Positions 1 to 8,886 of a stretch of 64,000 bases of DNA are shown here, in pieces. The DNA is taken from the NCBI GenBank assembly GCA_964655065.1, contig CAZZLC010000001.1, forward strand, positions 1 through 64,000. Direction: 5' to 3'. How positions within the stretch are numbered: position 1 is the first letter of the stretch; each line of letters starts with the position of its first letter. A program made the translations under genes and the position numbers. A model generated the notes under the pieces. That model was not told where the DNA came from. It worked only from the letters and a program-made list of their open reading frames with translations, and made no database searches. Source of the DNA: DRPG01 sp964655065 (GTDB lineage Bacteria; Myxococcota_A; UBA796; GCA-2862545).

Positions 1-197
1 TCCAGCTCGATCACCCTCTCCTCCCGCGGCTCTCGACGAAGGGCCAGGATACCCTCCGACGCTGGCCGCACTCTCTTCGCGGTGAGTCGGACCAAGCGAA
101 AGCAAACCAACGACGCGGATCGGCTCCGCAAGTATCTCCGCCGCTTCGGTCTCGACTGGAGCACGGTGACCGAGCGCCTCGACCCCGACGGAGGACC

Positions 198-201
<4 letters not shown>
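1..201 (+). CDS. C-terminal end of an unidentified protein (5' end outside window)
   Basis: The frame is open from the left edge to a TGA at 199-201. That stop overlaps the ATG of the uracil-DNA glycosylase (ATGA), which suggests translational coupling. The visible 66 residues are very basic and Arg/Ser-rich at first, then end in a helix-like stretch (LRKYLRRFGLDWSTVTERL). I do not recognise the family. A short protein starting at the GTG near 82 is also possible. Confidence is limited because most of the gene is outside the window. Confidence 0.4.
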
Positions 202-929
<728 letters not shown>

Positions 930-930
930 A

Positions 931-968
931 GAAGCACCGACCGCGAACCCCCCCTCGGTCGGTGCTTC
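931..968. terminator. Perfect 12-bp hairpin between convergent genes
   Basis: GAAGCACCGACC at 931-942 pairs without mismatch with GGTCGGTGCTTC at 957-968 across a 14-base loop. It begins two bases after the glycosylase stop codon and lies between two convergent genes. No T-tract follows on either strand, so it is a terminator-like stem rather than a classical intrinsic terminator. Confidence 0.6.
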
Positions 969-1095
969 AGGCGGAGCCTGTCGGCCCCGACACGTAGGCC
1001 CGAATTGGCAATACGAGCGCTTCCCAATCAGTGTAGCCGACGCCCGCACGAATCACGAGCATTTCTGCGAAGTCGCGCGAAAAGGGACGCCCAGC

Positions 1096-1689
1096 TCACT
1101 TCCCCTCGACGAGCTTCCCGTTCTCGTAGCGCTCCGTACGAATCACCCGGCTCGTGTCGTCGTCGGAGTAGAACGACCACAGCTCGTTCTGCTGCCCGTT
1201 GTGGTACATGCCGCGCGACTCCACGTTCCCGGACTCGTAGAAGGTGGTCCACTGGCCCTGACGACGACCGCGGAGGAAATCACCCTCCATCTTGCGGTTG
1301 CCGTTCTCGTGCCACCACTGCCAGGACCCGATCTGCTTGCCGCGGTCGTACTTGCCCTTCTCCTTGGTCTGCTGGTTCGGGTACCACCAGGTCCATTGGC
1401 CGCTGCGATCGTTGTCGACCCAGGTCCCGGATGCCGAGCGCTCCCCGTTGAGATGGAAGCTCTTGAACGGCCCGTGCATCACCCCGCCGCGGGCACACCA
1501 GTACTCCTCGCCGGACTCGGTGGTCGCCGATTGCTGCTGGGTGCCCTCGGGGCAGTCGAGGCGCGGGGTCCCGTCGTCAGCCTGGTCTTGGTTGGAGCCA
1601 GGCCCGGTCTGCGGCGCGGTGCCCGAGCACGCCATGATCAGTGCGAAAGCGGTCAGAAACAGGTAGTGCATGACGGCATTCAACCACAC
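1096..1689 (-). CDS. YwqK-type/MORN-variant repeat lipoprotein
   Basis: A short hydrophobic signal ends in a lipobox-like IMAC, so the mature protein is probably lipid-anchored. The body (about residues 70-190) contains repeated WxxNGxxxxxGxW-like units, as in the antitoxin-like YwqK/MORN-variant repeat family. No enzymatic residues are visible, and family members have no well-defined general function. The start chosen is a GTG with GGAGG just upstream; an ATG at 1671 is an alternative that keeps the signal peptide. It converges with the glycosylase gene across a hairpin. Confidence 0.75.
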   Translation of the reverse strand: MWLNAVMHYLFLTAFALIMACSGTAPQTGPGSNQDQADDGTPRLDCPEGTQQQSATTESGEEYWCARGGVMHGPFKSFHLNGERSASGTWVDNDRSGQWTWWYPNQQTKEKGKYDRGKQIGSWQWWHENGNRKMEGDFLRGRRQGQWTTFYESGNVESRGMYHNGQQNELWSFYSDDDTSRVIRTERYENGKLVEGK

Positions 1690-1748
1690 GGAGCCTCCAC
1701 GTGGGAGGGATTCGGCCGTCGAGCGCGAGGCTTGCGGGGAGCATGGCG

Positions 1749-2516
1749 ATGGCGACGTGGCGCAAGGCGCAATTCAAGGATCAGACCGTGTACGCCCGCG
1801 TCGACGAGCGCGGCGCACCCGTGGTCAGCCGCGGCATGGTCGCGATCCGCTACCAGAAGGCAGACGGTGCGCGCCTGTACTCGACCCGGCCAGAGCGACT
1901 CACCTTCGTCGACGGCGCCGCCATCGAGACCCTCGACGAGGGTGACGCGAGCCCCACCCCCTCGTCGGGAAAGAAGACCAAGCGGGGTCGGGGGTTCGGC
2001 TCGGCAGGCACCCGGAGCGCAGGGCAAGCCGAAGCGGCTCGCGAGCACGCCGACACGCTGCTCGCATCCCTCCCCGCCCAGGCGATCGTGGCCTTCACCG
2101 ACGGCGCGTGCCGGGGCAATCCAGGACCCGCAGGCTCGGGCGCCCTGATCCGCTGGCCCGATGGCACGACCATCGAGGCCTCGCGATCGCTCGGCCGCGC
2201 CACCAACAACGTCGCAGAGCTCACCGCGATCGCCATGGTGCTCGACGCCCTCGACGCCGAAGGGGTCGCCCCCGAGGCCGCCGTGGCCGTCCTCTCCGAC
2301 TCCGACTATGCGAACGGGGTGCTCACGCGTGGATGGAAGGCCAAGGCCAACCGGGAGCTGATCACCGGCCTCCGCGAGCGCCTGCAGGCTCGCCCGGGGC
2401 TCGTTCTTCACTGGGTGGCCGGCCACGTGGGGACCGACGGCAACGAGCGGGCCGATGCGCTCGCCAACGAGGGCGTCGCCGGGACCACCAACTCCCGCCG
2501 CCTCGCGCCCGGTTGA
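1749..2516 (+). CDS. rnhA: Ribonuclease HI with an N-terminal extension
   Basis: Cleaves the RNA strand of RNA-DNA hybrids (R-loops, primers). The catalytic carboxylates are all visible: D118 in TDGACRGNPG, E157 in NVAEL, D184 in SDSDY and D236 in NERADA, with His in VAGHVG. The RNase H domain fills residues 112-250. The first 110 residues are extra: a compact basic/aromatic part (WRKAQF...RLTF, about 55 residues) and a Lys/Gly-rich linker. The extension is not an obvious hybrid-binding domain. I chose ATG 1749 because GGGGAG lies at proper spacing; ATG 1743 is too close to it. Its stop is seven bases from the convergent dinB stop. Confidence 0.92.
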   Translation: MATWRKAQFKDQTVYARVDERGAPVVSRGMVAIRYQKADGARLYSTRPERLTFVDGAAIETLDEGDASPTPSSGKKTKRGRGFGSAGTRSAGQAEAAREHADTLLASLPAQAIVAFTDGACRGNPGPAGSGALIRWPDGTTIEASRSLGRATNNVAELTAIAMVLDALDAEGVAPEAAVAVLSDSDYANGVLTRGWKAKANRELITGLRERLQARPGLVLHWVAGHVGTDGNERADALANEGVAGTTNSRRLAPG

Positions 2517-2523
2517 CCGGGAC

Positions 2524-3768
2524 TCATCTCGGCTTCGACGACGCGCCGCGGGCGATCGCGTCGTAGCCGAAGCGATCGCGTACCGCGTCGACTGCCGCCG
2601 AGAGGTGCCGAGGGCGGGTCACCCCGGACCCCAGCGGCAGCTCGAGCTGAGCGGTGTCGTCGACGAAGTTCGACAGCGCGACGCCGACGAGCCGCACGCC
2701 ACGCCGACCGTTCCAAGCGCGACGCAGGAGCTGGTGCACCCGCTGGAAGACCACTCGCTCGTCGGTGGTGGGGGCGCCCGAGAACGAGCGTTGCACGGTC
2801 TGGAAGTCTGCGGTGCGCAGCTTGAGGGTGACGGTGCGAGCCGTTACGCCCCGCTGCCTCGCCCGCCAGCACACCCGCTCGACGAGCTTGCGAAGCCGAT
2901 CGAGCACGGCGCGCCGCTCGCGCAGGTCGATGCCGAAGGTGCGCTCGTTCGAGATGCTGCCCACCGTGCCCTGCGCCGGGTCATCGTGCTCGCGGAACTT
3001 CGGTCGGTCGCGCCCGAGCGCCCGCACCTCTCGACGCTCTCCCGGATCGGGAGGAAGCGCCTGGCGTCGTATGCTCTCGGCCAGCTTGGCGAAGCGCGTG
3101 CGCAGTGGACCGTCGGGCAGGGTGAGGAGCTGCCCGAGGCGGTCGATGCCGTGGGTCTGGAGCCGCTCGGCCGCGACCGGTCCGACCCCCGGCCAGGCCC
3201 GCACGGGCAGCGGGTAGAGAAAGCGCATCTCCTCGCCGACCCTGACCATGCGCACCCCAGCCGGCTTGGCCTTGCCCGACGCAATCTTGGCGACGGCCTT
3301 GCTGCTCGCGATGCCGGCGCTCGCCGGAAGCGACAGCTCGGTCTGGATCGACTCGCGCATCTCCTTGACCACGCGAAGGATGGTGGCGTCGGTGTGCGGA
3401 TCGTCGTCGCGGCGGTAAAGCCGCTCGCACCCTCGAAAGTCGAGGTAGAACTCGTCGATGCTCGCGGTCTGGACCGCGGGCGTGTAGCGCTCGAGGATGT
3501 CGCGCACCTGGCGCGCGATGGGCCCGTACTCGCCGTGACGCGGCGGCAGCACGATCGCCTCGGGCGCCAACTGAAGGGCACGGGTGAGCGGCATGCCGCT
3601 GCGCACGCCGAGGGGTCGGACCTCGTAGCTGCACGACGTGACCACACCCCGCTTGCCGGGCCCTCCGCCGACGATGACCGGCTTGCCGTGAAGCTCGGGG
3701 CGCTCACGCCGCTCCACCGACACGAAGAACGTGTCGAGATCGAGACAGACCAGACGAGCCTGCGCCAT
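2524..3768 (-). CDS. dinB: DNA polymerase IV (Y-family translesion polymerase)
   Basis: Error-prone polymerase that bypasses damaged template bases. Catalytic acidic residues are present in CLDLDTFF near the N-terminus and SIDEFYLD in the palm. Helix-hairpin-helix (WPGVGPVAAERL) and little-finger regions follow. The 414-residue length is slightly above the usual 350-400. It lacks an obvious clamp-binding QLxLF at the extreme C-terminus, although LELPLG near residue 380 could serve. The ATG at 3768 follows GGAGG; an upstream in-frame start at 3831 would run through the putative operator at 3798-3820, so I rejected it. rnhB lies upstream on the same strand. Confidence 0.95.
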   Translation of the reverse strand: MAQARLVCLDLDTFFVSVERRERPELHGKPVIVGGGPGKRGVVTSCSYEVRPLGVRSGMPLTRALQLAPEAIVLPPRHGEYGPIARQVRDILERYTPAVQTASIDEFYLDFRGCERLYRRDDDPHTDATILRVVKEMRESIQTELSLPASAGIASSKAVAKIASGKAKPAGVRMVRVGEEMRFLYPLPVRAWPGVGPVAAERLQTHGIDRLGQLLTLPDGPLRTRFAKLAESIRRQALPPDPGERREVRALGRDRPKFREHDDPAQGTVGSISNERTFGIDLRERRAVLDRLRKLVERVCWRARQRGVTARTVTLKLRTADFQTVQRSFSGAPTTDERVVFQRVHQLLRRAWNGRRGVRLVGVALSNFVDDTAQLELPLGSGVTRPRHLSAAVDAVRDRFGYDAIARGASSKPR

Positions 3769-3797
3769 CGGTCCTCCGGTGAATCGAAACGCGTGAG

Positions 3798-3820
3798 CAG
3801 TATACTCGTGTTCAGTATAC
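3798..3820 (-). promoter_or_regulatory. Putative LexA/SOS-type operator of dinB
   Basis: CAGTATAC occurs twice (3798-3805 and 3813-3820), and its palindromic core GTATAC makes an inverted repeat with nine bases between. The element lies 30-52 bases upstream of the dinB ATG. The enclosed stretch around GTTCAG agrees at about 14 of 17 positions with the LexA motif reported for Myxococcus xanthus (CTRHAMRYBYGTTCAGS, from memory). The AT-rich repeat stands out from its GC-rich surroundings, so part of it may also be promoter sequence. The regulator is inferred. Confidence 0.5.
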
Positions 3821-3928
3821 CGTCCACACACAGGTCACACTTTCCGGGCAAGACCGGCCACGAGCCAGCTCAATCCGTGGCTTTCCGATGAGTCTATCGA
3901 CGGGTGCGGTGCCGATCCCCGATTTGCC

Positions 3929-4561
3929 TCACCACAGCACGGGCTGGGCGAGCTCGGCCACGGTGGCCCAGCGGGTGCGTACGAAATGCGGCCACGGCGC
4001 CCCCGTGCGAGACCACTCGAGGAGCCAGGAGCGGGTCTTCGGGTCGCCAGGGTAGCCAGAGCCGAGCTCGCCAAACGCCTCCACGAGCGCCGCGAGAGCC
4101 TCGTCTCGCGCCGTCTTGGCGAAGATGGAGGCCGCCCCCACCACGGGGTAGTTCGCGTCGGCCTTGGGCTCGATGGTCCATCGCAGGTGGCCGAGATCGG
4201 CGGGCAGTTGCTCCTGGAGACGACAGGCGAGCGCGGGGAGCGTGCGCGGGTGCCCCAGCGCGTCGAGGTAGACCACGTCGGGCCTCACCGCACGGACGAG
4301 CTCGAGAATCGCGGCCTCCTCGAGGCGGTTGAGGTTCTCCGCGTCGATCTGCCGCGCCGTGATTCGCCGGACGTGGGCCTCGCCGCGACCTCGGAGCTGC
4401 TCGCGGGCCACGAGTCGCCGACTCGGTGACAGGGCCTTCGAGTCAGTGGCGCCTGCGTCACGCAGATCGTTGTCGTCAGGGTCGTCGCACACGTACGCCG
4501 CGATGACGAGATCACCCAGTACGCAGCCTCGACCGGCCTCGTCGATTCCCATCACCCGCAC
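3929..4561 (-). CDS. rnhB: Ribonuclease HII, archaeal-type
   Basis: Incises DNA at embedded ribonucleotides. Motifs in order: GIDEAGRG with catalytic Asp-Glu at the N-terminus, YLDALG in the centre, and KADANYP followed by AASIFAKTARDEAL near the C-terminus. The longer central spacing and C-terminal part look closer to the archaeal/eukaryotic RNase HII branch than to Escherichia coli RnhB. The start is a GTG five bases after GGGGGAG; ATG 4552 is the alternative. It precedes dinB on the same strand by 160 bases, and dinB appears to have its own operator. Confidence 0.9.
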   Translation of the reverse strand: MRVMGIDEAGRGCVLGDLVIAAYVCDDPDDNDLRDAGATDSKALSPSRRLVAREQLRGRGEAHVRRITARQIDAENLNRLEEAAILELVRAVRPDVVYLDALGHPRTLPALACRLQEQLPADLGHLRWTIEPKADANYPVVGAASIFAKTARDEALAALVEAFGELGSGYPGDPKTRSWLLEWSRTGAPWPHFVRTRWATVAELAQPVLW

Positions 4562-4696
4562 GCGCGCTCCCCCAAGGACGAAACCCCTCCTACTTGGCAC
4601 GGGGATCAGGAACTGTCCGCCTGACGCGTACCTGGCTGCCGAGGGGCTTCGGCGGCCGCCGAACGAGAATGCTACGTGAGCCCGCGGAGGAGCCCG

Positions 4697-5173
4697 ATGA
4701 CCCAGACCGCCGTTTTCTTGTTCGCGCTGCTGGCCTGCGACACCCCAGCCCCCGAGGCCCCGCCCCCCGAGCCCGCTGCCGAAGAGCCGGCGGCTGCCGC
4801 CGATGCCGAGAAGGAGGAGCCCGCCGCCGCTCCGAAGGCGCGCGTGTTCTTCGAGAGCCCCGAGGACGGCGCCACGGTCAAGTCGCCCGTCAAGCTCGTC
4901 TTCGGCGTCGAGGGCATGGAGGTCAAGCAGGCCGGTGAGATCGTCGAGGGTACTGGCCACCACCACGTGATCATCAACTCGGCGACCGGCATCGAGGAGG
5001 GCGTCCAGGTCCCCAACGACGAGAAGCACATCCACTTCGGTCTCGGGCAGACCGAGGCGGAGATCCCGCTTCCCCCGGGCGAGCACACGCTCACCATGCA
5101 GTTCGCCGACGGGCTGCACGTCTCGTACGGCGAGGTCCTGGCCGCGACCATCACGATCACGGTCGAGGAGTAG
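4697..5173 (+). CDS. DUF4399-domain lipoprotein
   Basis: A short signal ends with the lipobox LLAC. A Pro/Glu/Ala-rich linker of about 40 residues follows. The C-terminal half carries features typical of DUF4399: FESPEDGATVKSPV, a His-rich GHHHVII, KHIHFGLGQTEAEI and PGEHTLTMQFADGLH. The His clusters suggest metal or small-ligand binding, but the family's function is unknown. ATG 4697 is preceded by GGAGGAGCCCG; a GTG at 4676 would put the signal too far in. It converges with the next gene, with stops five bases apart. Confidence 0.8.
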   Translation: MTQTAVFLFALLACDTPAPEAPPPEPAAEEPAAAADAEKEEPAAAPKARVFFESPEDGATVKSPVKLVFGVEGMEVKQAGEIVEGTGHHHVIINSATGIEEGVQVPNDEKHIHFGLGQTEAEIPLPPGEHTLTMQFADGLHVSYGEVLAATITITVEE

Positions 5174-5177
5174 GCGG

Positions 5178-5483
5178 TCAGTCGACGATCGCGAACTCGA
5201 CCAGTCGATCGTCCGCCGCGACCACCTCCACCCAGACGTGGTCGTTGAGCAGCCACGTCTGGCCGGGCGACGCCAGCTTCGGGTTCGTGGTGACGGGAAG
5301 GTCCAGCACCCCCGCGGGTGTCGTGACCCGGTGAGCCCCCTCCTCACGGGCAACGTGGACGTCGGACGCGTCGAACACCTGGGTGCGACGACCCGCGTGC
5401 AGCACGACGCAAGGCGTCGCCGCCGCGTCGTCGTTCGCGAGCGCGACGCCGAGAATCTCGGGCAACAAGGCCAACAGCAACAT
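5178..5483 (-). CDS. Small exported protein of unknown function
   Basis: 101 residues with a hydrophobic N-terminus (LLLALLPEILGVALA) that looks like a cleavable signal peptide. The rest is a compact, beta-rich, acidic domain with one Cys and the segment WLLNDHVWVEVV. I do not recognise it. The start is well placed after GGAGGTTTCG. It is 42 bases downstream of the exonuclease gene on the same strand and may be co-transcribed with it. Confidence 0.6.
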   Translation of the reverse strand: MLLLALLPEILGVALANDDAAATPCVVLHAGRRTQVFDASDVHVAREEGAHRVTTPAGVLDLPVTTNPKLASPGQTWLLNDHVWVEVVAADDRLVEFAIVD

Positions 5484-5525
5484 CGAAACCTCCGCGAGCC
5501 CGAAGGCTCCACGAAGGTCATCGGT

Positions 5526-6398
5526 TCACTCTCGCTCGGATTCCAACCCGAGCGCGTCCGCCACCGCGGCGAGCCGTGGCCGGAGGCTCCGGAACTCGAG
5601 CTCTCCGAAATGGAGGTCGAGAGCGGAGAACGACCGTGCCGTGAGCGGGCCCCACCACGGAGGTTCGAGCGGCACGTCACGGCGGACCGTGGCGAGCATC
5701 TCCCAGGTCACGAGCGCCTTGGCGTGCCCCGACACCGTGGGGCGGTGTCGCGCGGGGGTCAACTGGTCCACCGCGCGAACGATGCCGACCGCATCGCCGT
5801 GATCCAGGATCCACCGCCTGGCGGTCTTGGCTCCGATCCCGGGCAGCCCTGGCAGGTTGTCGGACGGATCGCCCACCAGCGCCTTCACCGTCGGCACCTG
5901 CTCGGGCTCGACGCCGTAGCGGGCACGGACGGCGGCCAGGTCCATCATTACGGCGTCCTTCTGTCGACGCCCGACGTACCAGACGGAGACGGTATCCGTC
6001 ACGACCTGGAACAGGTCGGTGTCGCCCGTCACCACGAGCACGGGGGCGTCGGTCACCCGCGCGGCCAGGGTGGCGATGACGTCGTCGGCCTCGAAGCCCT
6101 CGACCCCGTGGATCGGCACCCCGAGCGCCGACATCCACGAGCCGAGCCTCGCCGCCTGGCTCGCCAGTGGATCTGGCGCCTTCGGCCGCCCCGCCTTGTA
6201 GTCCGGGTAGTGCTGGTGACGGAACGTGGGTCGTGGCAGGTCGACCGCGAAGACGAGCCCGCGTGGGCGGTGCTCGCGAAGGAGCTTCACGAAGAGGCTC
6301 GACAGGCCGTAGAGCGCGTTGGTAGGCCGACCGTCGAGGGTATTCATCGGCGGCAGCGCGTAGAAGCTCCGATAGAGGAGCGACATCGCGTCGAGCAC
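5526..6398 (-). CDS. 5'-3' exonuclease (Pol I N-terminal/FEN-like)
   Basis: Stand-alone version of the 5' nuclease domain of DNA polymerase I, about 290 residues, with no polymerase domain. Metal-ligand motifs are present: LDAMSLLYRSFYALP, the PDYKAGR arch region, GFEADDVIATL, VVTGDTDLFQVV, and GDPSDNLPGLPGIGAKTA (helix-hairpin-helix). It probably removes RNA primers or flaps. The start is unclear: the GTG at 6398 keeps the first catalytic Asp but shortens the first strand and lacks a good ribosome site. A CTG overlapping the upstream stop (near 6432) would give a more typical N-terminus. Confidence 0.87.
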   Translation of the reverse strand: MLDAMSLLYRSFYALPPMNTLDGRPTNALYGLSSLFVKLLREHRPRGLVFAVDLPRPTFRHQHYPDYKAGRPKAPDPLASQAARLGSWMSALGVPIHGVEGFEADDVIATLAARVTDAPVLVVTGDTDLFQVVTDTVSVWYVGRRQKDAVMMDLAAVRARYGVEPEQVPTVKALVGDPSDNLPGLPGIGAKTARRWILDHGDAVGIVRAVDQLTPARHRPTVSGHAKALVTWEMLATVRRDVPLEPPWWGPLTARSFSALDLHFGELEFRSLRPRLAAVADALGLESERE

Positions 6399-6430
6399 CA
6401 GGACGGGCCTGTCACCGGAGCGTTCGACGC

Positions 6431-6802
6431 TCAGGGCGCGCTCGGCGGCTCGATGACGATGACGGGCGTCAGCCGAGCGGCCGGGGGCTGGGTCGTCGCC
6501 GAGGGAATGGGGGCGAACGCGCTCGGGATCTGGTCGATCGGGGTGAGTCGGCCCGGGTTGCGCACGCGCGTCTTCACAGGCTCGGCCTCGACAAAGGGCA
6601 GACGGGCGGGGAAGGCGTGCCGCGGCTTCGGCTCCGCCTCGGTCGGAGGCTCGAACACGGACGATGGCGCCACGACGAACGGCACCACCACGACCCCGCT
6701 TGCCGGAGCGGTCGATGCGGCCACCGCCGGAGGGGGGGTGGGGGCACGACCGAACATCGGCATGGGGCCCGCCCACGCAGCCAGTGTCATCATCCACACC
6801 AC
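6431..6802 (-). CDS. Pro/Ala/Val-rich exported protein of unknown function
   Basis: 123 residues. A short hydrophobic, Met-rich N-terminus resembles a signal peptide. The remainder is low-complexity and rich in Pro, Ala and Val, without cysteines. The GTG start follows AAGGAGG. It lies just upstream of the exonuclease on the same strand and diverges from the acyl-AMP ligase. It may be a periplasmic spacer protein; no function can be assigned. Confidence 0.5.
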   Translation of the reverse strand: MVWMMTLAAWAGPMPMFGRAPTPPPAVAASTAPASGVVVVPFVVAPSSVFEPPTEAEPKPRHAFPARLPFVEAEPVKTRVRNPGRLTPIDQIPSAFAPIPSATTQPPAARLTPVIVIEPPSAP

Positions 6803-6870
6803 GAGGCCTCCTTCGCGTCGACACCCCGTATTGTGCCCGACATCGTGCCGCTGTGGGATAGGTCCGCCCT

Positions 6871-8886
6871 ATGGCGCCCGAGATCGAGATCCGCACCTTC
6901 GTCGACCTGTTGCGCGAGCGTGCCCGAGCCACGCCCGACCGCCGAGCCTACACGTTCCTCGCCGAGGGCGAGGGACTCGGGGAGACCTGGACGTACGGAG
7001 AGCTGTGGGCGCGCGCGCGAGGGGTCGCCCGCCGTCTCGAAGGGTGGCCTCCGGGAACCCGCGTGGCGCTGGTCGTCGACGAGGGGCTCCCCTTCCACGC
7101 TGCGCTCTACGGCTGCATGCTGGCGCGCGTGCTCGCCGTACCGCTTCACCCGCCCGACCCCGCGCGCCGGGGCCGCACCCTGCGCCGCATCGTCCAGGTC
7201 TGCGCCCAGGCTGACGTTCGGGTCCTGCTCTCGCACCGAGCGCATCCCGCGACGCTGGCCGCCGCGTGGCCCGGCGAGGCCCCGGTGGCCATCGACCTCG
7301 ACGAGATCGCGCCCGACTCGACGTTCCCCGTCCCCGACGTGACCCCCGCCGACATCGCGTACCTGCAGTACACCTCGGGCTCGACCGCGCTCCCGCGCGG
7401 GGTCCGCGTCTCCCACCGCAACCTCGTGCACCAGCTCGCGAACTTCGATCACGGCTACGGTCACGGCGCCGACTCCGTCCTGGTCAGTTGGCTGCCCGCG
7501 ACCCACGATCTCGGGCTGGTGTACGGACGCATGATGCCGCTGTTCAAGGGCTTCGAAGGCGTGTTCCTTCCCCCCTCGGCCTTCGTGCAGCGTCCCATCC
7601 GCTGGCTGCGCACGATCACCCAGTTCGGGGGCACCCACACCCCATCGCCGAACTTCGGTCTCGACCTCGCCGTGTCGCGCACGAGCCCCGAGGAGCGCGA
7701 GGGCCTCGATTTGAGCTCGCTCGACGTGATCGTGAACGGCGCCGAGCCCATCCGGCGGGCGACCGAAGAGCGGTTCGCGCGAGCTTTCGCTCCGCACGGC
7801 CTGCGCGGGTCCGCGATCACCCACGCCTACGGAATGAGCGAGGCGACGGCCAAGATCACGAGCGAGCCGCCCGCTCGGGCTCGCCCCCGCTTCGTCCGGC
7901 TCCGTCCTGCCGCCTACGAGGCCGGGCGGGTCGAGCTCGCCGACGGGACGGAGCCCGGCATCGAGGTCGCGAGCAACGGCGTCACGGTGGGCGACACGGT
8001 GGTCCGCATCGTGGACCCCGACACGCTCGAGGTGGCGGGACCCGACGAGGTGGGGGAGGTGTGGGTTTCGGGAGGCACCGTCGCCGAGGGCTACCACGCC
8101 GACGCGGAGGCCACCGAGGCCACGTTCGCCGCCCACACTGCCGACGGCGAGGGACCGTTCCTCCGGACGGGCGATCTCGGCTTCCTTCACGACGGAGAGC
8201 TCTTTCTGTCGGGCCGACTGAAGGACCTCGTGATCCTGCGGGGCGAGAACCACCACCCTCAGGACCTCGAGTGGAGCGCCGAGCAGGCGCACCCGGCCAT
8301 CCGACGCGGAGGGACCGTCGCGTTCTCGGTGCCCACCGACGACGGTGAGGGCCTCGCGCTGATGGCGGAGATCGGGACCGAGGACGCCGCCGACCCGGAC
8401 GCCGTCCTGGCTGCACTGCGCCGAGCGCTCGCCGAGCACGGCGTCGCCGCCGAGACGCTGCTCCTCGTGCCCCCTCGGACAGTGCCGAAGACGACGTCGG
8501 GCAAGCTCCAGCGAGGCACGGCTCGCGAACGCGTCCTCGCGGGCGCGGTCCCCGTGATCGCGAGGGCCGACGCCGTGCACGGCACGCCCCCCGTGCGACG
8601 TGCCCTCGCCAGGACGCTCGAGGACGCGCCGCCCCGACGTCGGCGACGGCTCCTCGGTGCCCACCTGGCGGGCCTCGTCGGCGCGATGGTCGGGCTCGCC
8701 GAGACCGACGTGCCTCGAGACCTCCCCCTCCGCGACCTCGGTCTGGACTCTGTCACCGCTGTCGAGCTCGTGGAGCGCATCGCGGCGGATCTCGGGGTCA
8801 CGGTCGCGGGAACCGTGCTGTTCGACCACCCTACCGTCGATGCGCTCGTCGACTTCCTGCTGGAGGAGCTCGCCGGCGCTCGGTGA
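6871..8886 (+). CDS. Fatty acyl-AMP ligase fused to an acyl carrier domain
   Basis: Activates a fatty acid as acyl-adenylate and probably loads it on its own carrier domain. The adenylate-forming motif YTSGSTALPRG is at about 167. The FAAL-type stretch PSAFVQRPIRWLR...PSPNFGLDL follows. NGAEPIR lies near 288, HAYGMSEAT near 317, LRTGDLGF near 432 and the KTTSGKLQR lysine near 546. The C-terminal 90 residues are a carrier domain with LGLDSVTA; S627 would carry phosphopantetheine. No ketosynthase or condensation domain lies nearby. Its stop abuts the TPR gene stop (TGATCA), and a type II thioesterase lies 1 kb further on. Confidence 0.92.
   Translation: MAPEIEIRTFVDLLRERARATPDRRAYTFLAEGEGLGETWTYGELWARARGVARRLEGWPPGTRVALVVDEGLPFHAALYGCMLARVLAVPLHPPDPARRGRTLRRIVQVCAQADVRVLLSHRAHPATLAAAWPGEAPVAIDLDEIAPDSTFPVPDVTPADIAYLQYTSGSTALPRGVRVSHRNLVHQLANFDHGYGHGADSVLVSWLPATHDLGLVYGRMMPLFKGFEGVFLPPSAFVQRPIRWLRTITQFGGTHTPSPNFGLDLAVSRTSPEEREGLDLSSLDVIVNGAEPIRRATEERFARAFAPHGLRGSAITHAYGMSEATAKITSEPPARARPRFVRLRPAAYEAGRVELADGTEPGIEVASNGVTVGDTVVRIVDPDTLEVAGPDEVGEVWVSGGTVAEGYHADAEATEATFAAHTADGEGPFLRTGDLGFLHDGELFLSGRLKDLVILRGENHHPQDLEWSAEQAHPAIRRGGTVAFSVPTDDGEGLALMAEIGTEDAADPDAVLAALRRALAEHGVAAETLLLVPPRTVPKTTSGKLQRGTARERVLAGAVPVIARADAVHGTPPVRRALARTLEDAPPRRRRRLLGAHLAGLVGAMVGLAETDVPRDLPLRDLGLDSVTAVELVERIAADLGVTVAGTVLFDHPTVDALVDFLLEELAGAR

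Noticed and set aside
6790..8829. 679-codon minus-strand frame opposite the acyl-AMP ligase
   Set aside because: The plus-strand gene has full adenylate-forming and carrier motifs. The opposite frame is a mirror of GC-rich third positions.
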